From CAYYMH01 sp964472785 (GTDB lineage: Bacteria; Zhuqueibacterota; Zhuqueibacteria; Thermofontimicrobiales; Thermofontimicrobiaceae): a DNA stretch of 29,217 nucleotides. The notes under the pieces were generated by a model that had not been told where the DNA came from, searched no databases, and worked only from the letters and a program-made list of their open reading frames with translations. This document shows positions 22,903 to 29,217 of the stretch, one piece after another (position 1 is the first letter of the stretch; each line of letters begins with the position of its first letter). The translations under genes were made by a program, and so were the position numbers. Location of the stretch: assembly GCA_964472785.1 (NCBI GenBank), contig CAYYMH010000053.1, positions 1 through 29,217 of the forward strand, given 5' to 3'.

Positions 22903-25563
22903 TTATTTGTTATTTTCGATCAGTTTTTTCAATTCATATAATTTATTAAGGGCGTCAATCGGGGTTAAGTTGTTGATTTCTATTTTACTTAATTCGTCCG
23001 TTAGTTTTTGCTCTCGCTTTTCAAATATATCTAATTGATCTTTATTTTTTTTGTTCGTACCTTTCTGAACAGGTCGGGCTAACTTCGGCATTTCATTATC
23101 AGTCAGTTCATCTGTTTCAAGATTAATCAGCACTTCCTTTGCCCGATTAATAACTTTAGCGGGCAGTCCTGCCAACTGCGCCACTTGAATTCCGTAACTG
23201 TGGTCACATCCGCCTTCGACAATTTTCCTCAGAAAAATAATCTTATCACCCCATTCCTTCACAGCGATATTGTAGTTTTTTACACGAGGCAAAATTAGTG
23301 CAAGTTCCGTTAATTCATGATAATGCGTGGCAAATAACGTTTTTGCTGCCACCTGTGAATGGTTATGCAGATATTCCGCCACAGCCCAGGCAATTGATAG
23401 TCCGTCGAACGTACTGGTCCCCCGTCCGATCTCATCCAATAAGATTAAACTTTTGGGCGACGCGTTGTTCAAAATATTGGCGGTCTCGTTCATTTCCATT
23501 AAAAAAGTACTCTCTCCGCCTGCCAAATTATCCGAAGCACCAACGCGGGTAAAAATTTTATCCACTAATCCGATCTCGGCTGTGCTCGCCGGCACAAAGC
23601 TTCCGATCTGCGCCATCAGCACAATCAACCCAACCTGTCTTAAATAAGTGGATTTGCCAGCCATGTTGGGTCCCGTGATAATCAAAATTTGATCTTTTTC
23701 ATTATCAAGATAAATATCGTTGGGAACAAATGATTCGCCGGCGGGAAGCAGTCGCTCAACCACAGGATGACGTCCTTCTTTCAGGTTAATTTTATGATCG
23801 GTAGTCATTTGGGGACGCGTGTACGAATGATCGCATGCAATCTGAGCCAAATTCAGCAGGCAATCCAACTCGCCGATATAGCGTGCGTTTTGCTGGATTT
23901 CCCGGACATGCTGGCTGACCATTTGCCTGACCTCGTCGAAAAGTTCGTATTCGAGTTCAACACTTTTTTCCTCAGCCGTGAGTATTTGTTCTTCGTACTC
24001 TTTGAGTTCGGGTGTGATAAACCGCTCTGCATTCACCAGCGTCTGCTTCCGAATGTAATCATCCGGCACTTTCGCCAGGTGGGGTTTGGTGACTTCGATA
24101 TAATAGCCAAATACTTTATTGTAACTCACCTTCAGTGAAGGAATCGAAGTTCGTTCCCGCTCCGATTTCTGTAACCGAGCTATCCAATCTTTACCTGAAA
24201 ACGCGATCTCCCGCACATGATCCAGTTTTTCATTATAACCCCGACGAATAATTCCGCCTTCTGTGGTGGACAAGGGTGGTTCTTCAACAATCGCTTCTTC
24301 AATTTCTTTGACCACACTTTTCAAATAATGCAGATTATTCTTTATTTCTATGGCATATTCGGATTCGGCTTCCTGAAGTGTGGATTTTAATTTGGGGATT
24401 ATTTGTAATGCAGACTTCAATGAAATTAAATCCCGGGCATTGGTCCGTCCGGTCGTGATTCTGGATATTAACCTCTCCAGATCGCCCATTTTTCTCAAAA
24501 TGTCCCGCAGCTCTCTCCGCATTAATTCCGAATTGACAAACTCTTCCACAGCGCTCAAACGCTTGTTAATTGGCGTTAATTGATTGAGCGGGTTCAGCAG
24601 CCAATTTACTAATTTCCGTCCTCCCATAGCAGTACAGGTTTTATCCAAAATCGACAATAAAACACCGCGGTTATCCCGATTCGAAAGGGGTTGGGTAAGT
24701 TCAAGATTCCGCTGAGTGGTAGGATCGATGGTCATATAGTCGGAATTATATCGCCGCTGCAACTGGGTGAAGTGCTGCATTTCATTTTTTTTATTTTCCT
24801 TCAGATAATTCAGAATCGTGCCGGCAGCGGTAATACCAGCATCCATGTCCTCACACCCAAAACCTTTTAACGACGCTGTTTTGAAATGATCGGTCAATAT
24901 TTCGTATGCAAAATCCCTGCTGAATATCCAGTCTTCCCGCGTGGTGATAAAATGCTTCAAATCCGTCTCGACTTCTTTATTAATGTAAGGAAACTGTGTT
25001 TCCGCAACGATAATTTCGGAAGGTTGCAGCGAAAGTAATTGTTCGCTCAATTTCGTTTTTGGAAATTCTGACACAAAAAACTCACCGGTCGTAATATCGG
25101 CAGCAGATAAACCGCAGGTCTCCCGACTTACAAATACAGCTACCAAATAATTATTTCTTTTCGATTCCAATAGTTCTTCAGAAAACGTGGTGCCCGGAGT
25201 GACAATTTCCACCACATCACGGCGGACCAACTTTTTCGCTTTTTTAGGATCCTCGACTTGTTCACAGATAGCAACCCGATAGCCAGCTTTGATCATTTTT
25301 GTTAAATAATTGTCCAAAGCATGATATGGAAATCCTGCCAAAGGCACATCCGCTGTTTTTCCGTGGGAACGGGAAGTCAGGGTAATGCCTAAAACCTCTG
25401 CTCCGAGCCTGGCATCTTCATAAAACATCTCATAAAAATCACCCATACGATAGAACAACACTGCGTCTTTGTGTTTTTTTTTGATCGCTAAATATTGCTC
25501 CATCAAAGGCGTCGAGTGTGAGCTGCTTTGACTGGTATCTTGTTGTTTAGGCTTTTTACCCAC
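22903..25563 (-). CDS. mutS: DNA mismatch repair protein MutS
   Basis: MutS recognises mismatches and starts repair with MutL. The 886-aa protein has the mismatch-reading motif F43-Y-E45 within GDFYEMF, connector and lever domains, a clamp, and the ABC-type ATPase with Walker A GPNMAGKST (about 625-633), LLDEIGRGTSTFDG (Walker B/D-loop) and ATHYHELT. The C-terminal residues past about 815 form a low-complexity linker and a short helical tail. This is a full MutS1, not the MutS2 type. It starts at a GTG (25563) with a weak GGA upstream; no better start exists nearby. Confidence 0.97.
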   Translation of the reverse strand: MGKKPKQQDTSQSSSHSTPLMEQYLAIKKKHKDAVLFYRMGDFYEMFYEDARLGAEVLGITLTSRSHGKTADVPLAGFPYHALDNYLTKMIKAGYRVAICEQVEDPKKAKKLVRRDVVEIVTPGTTFSEELLESKRNNYLVAVFVSRETCGLSAADITTGEFFVSEFPKTKLSEQLLSLQPSEIIVAETQFPYINKEVETDLKHFITTREDWIFSRDFAYEILTDHFKTASLKGFGCEDMDAGITAAGTILNYLKENKKNEMQHFTQLQRRYNSDYMTIDPTTQRNLELTQPLSNRDNRGVLLSILDKTCTAMGGRKLVNWLLNPLNQLTPINKRLSAVEEFVNSELMRRELRDILRKMGDLERLISRITTGRTNARDLISLKSALQIIPKLKSTLQEAESEYAIEIKNNLHYLKSVVKEIEEAIVEEPPLSTTEGGIIRRGYNEKLDHVREIAFSGKDWIARLQKSERERTSIPSLKVSYNKVFGYYIEVTKPHLAKVPDDYIRKQTLVNAERFITPELKEYEEQILTAEEKSVELEYELFDEVRQMVSQHVREIQQNARYIGELDCLLNLAQIACDHSYTRPQMTTDHKINLKEGRHPVVERLLPAGESFVPNDIYLDNEKDQILIITGPNMAGKSTYLRQVGLIVLMAQIGSFVPASTAEIGLVDKIFTRVGASDNLAGGESTFLMEMNETANILNNASPKSLILLDEIGRGTSTFDGLSIAWAVAEYLHNHSQVAAKTLFATHYHELTELALILPRVKNYNIAVKEWGDKIIFLRKIVEGGCDHSYGIQVAQLAGLPAKVINRAKEVLINLETDELTDNEMPKLARPVQKGTNKKNKDQLDIFEKREQKLTDELSKIEINNLTPIDALNKLYELKKLIENNK

Positions 25564-25618
25564 GCTAAATTTCCAAATAATTCAATCTGAATTTAAACTG
25601 TATTATTCATTAATGGTT

Positions 25619-25747
25619 GCCACCAAGACTTCAAGACACGAAGAAATAACAGGTTATAAAAAATTGAACGTATTCAGGGAATCCGTAATTAGCCTCTGAG
25701 TTCGCGGAGACCGCAGTGTTATCTTCGAGCCTTCGTATCTTCGGGGC
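25619..25747. repeat. Intergenic imperfect palindrome with GCC ends (GCCACCAAGAC type)
   Basis: The left end GCCACCAAGACTTCAAGACA and the reverse complement of the right end, GCCCCGAAGATACGAAGGCT, match imperfectly over about 30 bases, so the 129-base element can fold into a long hairpin. It fills most of the 200-base gap between nadK and mutS and ends 16 bases downstream of the nadK stop codon. The first 11 bases recur exactly at 29130. No gene lies inside. Confidence 0.65.
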
Positions 25748-25763
25748 AAAAGAATATTTTAAG

Positions 25764-26639
25764 TTAAAACGTTCGATTATCAAGCCCCCAGTTCAGCTTT
25801 TTTCGCAGCAGATCATTGAAATTCCGGCTTTCGCGCTGAATCCATCGAATATAATAATCTGCTTTTTTTATCGTCATTTCAACCTGCCAATTCTTTTGAA
25901 ATTGCCGGCTGATTTGTCCGTCAACACTCATCGACATAATACTCCCCCGAAAGTGGGGTTTGATCCGCACAACGCTTGTATCCGGAATGACAACAGGCCG
26001 GGAATTCAAAGAATGCGGACAAATCGGGTTAATAATAATCCCTTTGACTTTTGGAAATAAAATAGGTCCTGAAGCTGACAAAGAATAGGCAGTTGAACCG
26101 GTTGGTGTGGCAATGATAAGTCCGTCACCAAGATACGTATTCAGATAATTATCCTCCACAAAGACATCAATACGAACCACCCGGCTGCAACCGGCTCGAT
26201 CGACAACGATATCATTGAGCGCATGATATTTTTCCTGATGATTTTGGTAAACAAAGGTGCATTCAATCACCATTCGTTCAATAATTGAATATTGCTTTCT
26301 AACGATATCATCAAGAGCCTGATACAACTCTTCCAGAACAACTTCGGTCAAAAACCCTAACCCACCGAGATTCACCCCTAAAATCGGCACACCCGAGCTA
26401 CCCACTGCACGGGCAGTGGAAAGTATGGTTCCGTCACCTCCGAATGCCAGCACAACATCGCATTTATCCGGTAAATTATTTAACGTCTCTGATTCGACAT
26501 GATATGGCAATTGAAGAAAGTTGACAAGTTCTTTCTCTAAAACACAATCAATTTTTCTGTCAGTTAACCAATTGAGAAGATCGGGGATGACTCCTTTTAC
26601 GATACCTTTTGTGGTATTGCCAACGATTCCAAAAACCAT
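25764..26639 (-). CDS. nadK: NAD kinase
   Basis: NadK phosphorylates NAD to NADP. The 291-aa protein has the catalytic GGDG at 67-70 (FGGDGTILSTAR), NLGGLGFLTEV, and the conserved TPTGSTAYSLSASGPIL motif. A Shine-Dalgarno-like GGAGT lies about nine bases before the ATG. It stands between dxs and mutS with repeat elements on both sides, so it may be transcribed alone; with nadD at 6480 two NAD(P) steps are encoded in the window. Confidence 0.96.
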   Translation of the reverse strand: MVFGIVGNTTKGIVKGVIPDLLNWLTDRKIDCVLEKELVNFLQLPYHVESETLNNLPDKCDVVLAFGGDGTILSTARAVGSSGVPILGVNLGGLGFLTEVVLEELYQALDDIVRKQYSIIERMVIECTFVYQNHQEKYHALNDIVVDRAGCSRVVRIDVFVEDNYLNTYLGDGLIIATPTGSTAYSLSASGPILFPKVKGIIINPICPHSLNSRPVVIPDTSVVRIKPHFRGSIMSMSVDGQISRQFQKNWQVEMTIKKADYYIRWIQRESRNFNDLLRKKLNWGLDNRTF

Positions 26640-26674
26640 TTGGCGCTACTCCGATGATTTTTGAAGCTTGAAAT

Positions 26675-26859
26675 TAATATTTTAATTTAATCTAAAATTC
26701 TAAAAAAAAATTATTATACAATCGTAGCCCACTAACCACACAAAACCACACGAAATATTATTTTTTGATTTTAAGTTTAGCGCTATTTTGCGTGTTTCAT
26801 AGGCATTAAACCTATTTTTTCATTGCTATAATTCATTTTAGAATATTAGGTTTTAATTG
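26675..26859 (+). repeat. Dispersed intergenic repeat, copy 2 (about 185 bp)
   Basis: This is the second copy of the repeat at 151-329, in inverse orientation (the plus strand here matches the minus strand there). Matching blocks run from TAATATTTTAA through ATCGTAGCCCACTAA and TTTAGCG to AATTCATTTTAGAA. The core GCCCACTAACCACAC...GTGTTTCATAGGC is again an imperfect palindrome. It occupies most of the 268-base gap between dxs and nadK, upstream of nadK, and includes a TATAAT read on the minus strand near 26712 that lacks a good -35 box. Confidence 0.75.
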
Positions 26860-26907
26860 AACTAAAGTGTACTTTTTGTCGGAATTAAAATTTGTTTGGC
26901 AAACAAT

Positions 26908-28827
26908 TTAAACCCATATTTTTAACCGGCGTCGCTGTTTCTTTTTTAACCCACGAAACCCGTGAATAATATGCCTCGCGATGCTGTCTGCGTCCAGTCC
27001 CAATTCCTGATAAAGCTGTTTCGGTGCACCATGTTCAATAAACCGATCCGGGATACCTAATCGGATTAATTTCACATCAGACGCATCCGTTTCAGTTAAT
27101 AGCTCTGCGATGGCACTTCCTAATCCCCCCTGGATTGCGTTATCTTCCAGCGTATAAATCAGACGAAATTTTTTAAACATTTTGGTGAATAACACTTTAT
27201 CCAACGGTTTAACAAATCTTGCGTTAATCACCTGTAAGCCGATATTATCTTCTGATATTTTTTTATGTGCCTCCAGCGCGTGATATACAAACGGTCCGAT
27301 AGCAATAATGAGCACATCTTTCCCATGCGCAACGATTTCAGCTTTCCCAATCTCCAGTTCCTGCATTGGTTGATTCAGGTCCACACCTCGGCCACTACCT
27401 CTGGGATAGCGGATCGCGACGGGGCCATCCTGATATTCCACAGCAGTAAAAAGCATATTTCTCAATTCGCCCTCATCTTTGGGAGACATTGTTACGAGAT
27501 TCGGAACTGTCCGGAGATAACTTAAATCAAAGACACCGTGATGAGTAGGGCCATCCTCTCCCACCAGACCAGCCCGGTCAATAGCAAGAATTACCGGCAG
27601 CTTTTGCAAAGCCACATCGTGAATCACGCTGTCATAAGCGCGCTGAAGAAATGAAGAATAAATTGCCGCAACCGGACGAATCCCCTGTGTGGCTAAACCG
27701 GCGGCAAACGTGACAGCATGACCTTCAGCAATCCCGACATCAAAAAAGCGGTCAGGATATTTATCAGCAAACCCAATCAGACCGGTTCCCAAAGCCATCG
27801 CAGCGGTGATCGCCACTACATTTTTATGTTTTTCTGCTAATTCAGTTAATGTCTGACCAAATACATTATTATAGGAAGGGATATTGCTATTTTTCACGGA
27901 TTGGCCTGTTGCTTTGTCAAATGCGCCTAATCCGTGGAATTTGGGCGCGTTTTCTATTGCCGGCGGGTAGCCTCGACCTTTCTGAGTGATGACATGAACC
28001 AACATTGGACCTTTGAGAGATTTGACAGTGCGCAGTACCCGCAGCAGGCGCGCAATATTATGCCCATCAATCGGACCAAAATATCTGAACCCCAACCGTT
28101 CGAACAACAAACCGGGGACCAGAATGGATTTCAGGCTTTCATCTAATCGGCTTACAATATCCCGTATTTTCAAGCCCACCTTGGAAATCTTACCCGTAAG
28201 CTCCCAAATATCTTTTTTAATTTTATTATATGATTGCGTCGTAATAACTGTTGTCAGATATTGTGATAATGCACCGACATTTTTTGAAATGGACATTTCA
28301 TTGTCATTAAGCACCACAATGATATCTTTACCCGAAGAACCCGCGTTATTCATTCCTTCCAACGCTAATCCGCCTGTTAAAGCGCCATCTCCGATTACGG
28401 CAATCACGTGATAATCTTCTTGTGCCAAATCGCGAGCGCAGGCCATGCCCAACGCTGATGAGATGGACGTGCTGGCATGACCGGTGCCAAAACAATCATG
28501 AACACTTTCGGTTATCTTGGGAAATCCGCTTACCCCGCGGTACTGACGGATTGTTGAGAAATTGTCTTTTCTTTCAGTTAAAATTTTGTGCACATAGGCC
28601 TGATGCCCGACATCCCAGACAATTTTATCGCGGGGGCTGTCAAATAAAAAGTGTAATGCCAATGTCAATTCCACAACGCCGAGACTGGGTCCTAAATGAC
28701 CGCCGGTTTGGGAAATGTTCGTAATGATAAATTCACGGATTTGCTTGGCCAAACAAGCTAATTCCGGTACCTTTAAACCTTTCAGGTGCTCAGGTGATTT
28801 GATTTTGTCTAATAGTGGTGTCTCCAT
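26908..28827 (-). CDS. dxs: 1-deoxy-D-xylulose-5-phosphate synthase
   Basis: Dxs condenses pyruvate with glyceraldehyde 3-phosphate, the first step of the MEP isoprenoid pathway; the product also feeds thiamine and pyridoxal synthesis. The 639-aa protein has the thiamine-diphosphate motif GDGALTGG (about 146) with the later NDNEMSISKNVG, the catalytic Glu region GIAEGHAVTFAAGLA (about 363), and RAGLVGEDGPTHHGVFD. AGGTG stands five bases before the ATG. It begins eight bases after the xseB stop, a common pairing because ispA, xseB and dxs often share an operon. Confidence 0.97.
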   Translation of the reverse strand: METPLLDKIKSPEHLKGLKVPELACLAKQIREFIITNISQTGGHLGPSLGVVELTLALHFLFDSPRDKIVWDVGHQAYVHKILTERKDNFSTIRQYRGVSGFPKITESVHDCFGTGHASTSISSALGMACARDLAQEDYHVIAVIGDGALTGGLALEGMNNAGSSGKDIIVVLNDNEMSISKNVGALSQYLTTVITTQSYNKIKKDIWELTGKISKVGLKIRDIVSRLDESLKSILVPGLLFERLGFRYFGPIDGHNIARLLRVLRTVKSLKGPMLVHVITQKGRGYPPAIENAPKFHGLGAFDKATGQSVKNSNIPSYNNVFGQTLTELAEKHKNVVAITAAMALGTGLIGFADKYPDRFFDVGIAEGHAVTFAAGLATQGIRPVAAIYSSFLQRAYDSVIHDVALQKLPVILAIDRAGLVGEDGPTHHGVFDLSYLRTVPNLVTMSPKDEGELRNMLFTAVEYQDGPVAIRYPRGSGRGVDLNQPMQELEIGKAEIVAHGKDVLIIAIGPFVYHALEAHKKISEDNIGLQVINARFVKPLDKVLFTKMFKKFRLIYTLEDNAIQGGLGSAIAELLTETDASDVKLIRLGIPDRFIEHGAPKQLYQELGLDADSIARHIIHGFRGLKKKQRRRLKIWV

Positions 28828-28835
28828 AAATTCAC

Positions 28836-29054
28836 CTATTCGATTATTTCCAATTGAAAACCGTTTTCGGTTTTAACCAGCTTGTTTAATTTTTGTTCGA
28901 TTTGATTTAATTTATCCTGGCAAAACTTTGAGAGCTCAATGCCTCTTTCAAATTTCTTGATCGTCTCTTCAAGTGAAATATCGCCGGTTTCCAAGTCCTC
29001 GACAATTTGTTCCAATTCTTCCATTGCCTTTTCAAAAGATTTTTGCGCCATCAT
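28836..29054 (-). CDS. xseB: Exonuclease VII small subunit
   Basis: XseB is the small helical subunit that caps XseA in exonuclease VII, a single-strand DNA nuclease. The 72-aa protein has the diagnostic SFEKAMEELEQIVEDLETGDISLEE and FERGIELSKFCQDKLNQIE. Two adjacent ATGs exist; GGGAG is three bases from the first and six from the second, so the second (29051) may be the true start. No xseA is in the 163 bases to the right edge. Confidence 0.95.
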   Translation of the reverse strand: MMAQKSFEKAMEELEQIVEDLETGDISLEETIKKFERGIELSKFCQDKLNQIEQKLNKLVKTENGFQLEIIE

Positions 29055-29129
29055 TTTCTCCCACGCTATTATTCATAAAAAAAGAAAAATAGATGAAATA
29101 GTATCGTAGTTATTCAAAGTGTTTTCTCC

Positions 29130-29183
29130 GCCACCAAGACGCCAAAACTCAAATTTACTCAAATATACTATAGTTTTGAGTTT
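29130..29183. repeat. Partial repeat element with internal inverted repeat
   Basis: GCCACCAAGAC at 29130-29140 is identical to the left end of the element at 25619. After it the sequence differs and contains AAACTCAAA/TTTGAGTTT (29145-29153 and 29175-29183). It is probably a decayed or rearranged copy upstream of xseB. Confidence 0.45.
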
Positions 29184-29217
29184 CAGCCCAATAAAAAATT
29201 AAATTTTTGCAACATAT

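Noticed and set aside
23767..24138. A 123-codon plus-strand ORF, and shorter ones at 23298-23647
   Set aside because: They lie antisense inside mutS, which has complete family motifs; no family or ribosome-binding site is seen, so they are shadows.
26885..26907. Terminator after dxs (TTGTTTG/CAAACAA)
   Set aside because: The stem would need a one-base loop; the realistic five-pair stem is weak and the T tract is poor.
28013..28411. A 132-codon plus-strand ORF
   Set aside because: It is antisense to dxs across its conserved thiamine-diphosphate region and has no recognisable product.

Overview
The window reads as a chromosomal segment of a Gram-negative bacterium. Every gene I accept lies on the minus strand, so transcription runs from high to low coordinates. 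An outer-membrane assembly set (BamD-like lipoprotein, patatin-Omp85 fusion, two PorV/PorQ-type barrels, Lnt) shows a two-membrane envelope. The PorV-type proteins, the AT-rich intergenic DNA and the bacterial housekeeping order yicC-remA-gmk-rpoZ-coaBC point to the FCB superphylum (Calditrichota/KSB1/Marinimicrobia-like); this lineage call is inference. No phage, IS element, CRISPR array, tRNA or rRNA was seen.

Right part (29.05-21.75 kb): xseB (exonuclease VII small subunit) is followed closely by dxs (isoprenoid precursor synthesis). Then come nadK, mutS and a PorV/PorQ-family barrel protein that ends at a clear rho-independent terminator. The dxs-nadK and nadK-mutS gaps are filled by palindromic intergenic elements.

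Centre (21.4-12.7 kb): a 430-bp gap holds a perfect consensus sigma-70 promoter facing yicC. It opens a long housekeeping run: yicC, remA-like DUF370, gmk, rpoZ, coaBC, family-4 uracil-DNA glycosylase, dnaB, a bifunctional Rel/SpoT protein, an HU/IHF-type protein (with a probable terminator) and ruvX. Several of these genes overlap (udg/dnaB by 4 bases, dnaB/rel by at least 17), which suggests translational coupling of nucleotide metabolism, replication and the stringent response.

Left-centre (12.5-4.0 kb): envelope biogenesis. A Gfo/Idh/MocA oxidoreductase overlaps lnt. A small ORF overlaps a second PorV-like barrel gene. An unknown secreted or anchored protein overlaps the bamD-like lipoprotein gene. 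nadD follows, then a patatin-POTRA-barrel protein whose signal peptide appears to be split by a frameshift in an 8-base homopolymer.

Left end (3.8-0.35 kb): a YedF/DsrE-type small protein, a cysteine-rich iron-sulfur protein with two ferredoxin motifs, and a membrane-anchored amidase-signature enzyme. The first 350 bases hold no gene. They contain a perfect 20-bp hairpin, a 16-bp GC-rich palindrome and one copy of a roughly 180-bp dispersed repeat whose second, inverted copy lies between dxs and nadK.

The most notable non-genic signal is a family of 130-185 bp imperfect palindromes with GCC...GGC ends in the larger intergenic gaps. Two of them end exactly 16 bases downstream of a stop codon. 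I found no unmistakable new multi-gene system; the strongest candidates for novelty are these repeats, the unknown gene coupled to bamD, and the split patatin-barrel reading frame.
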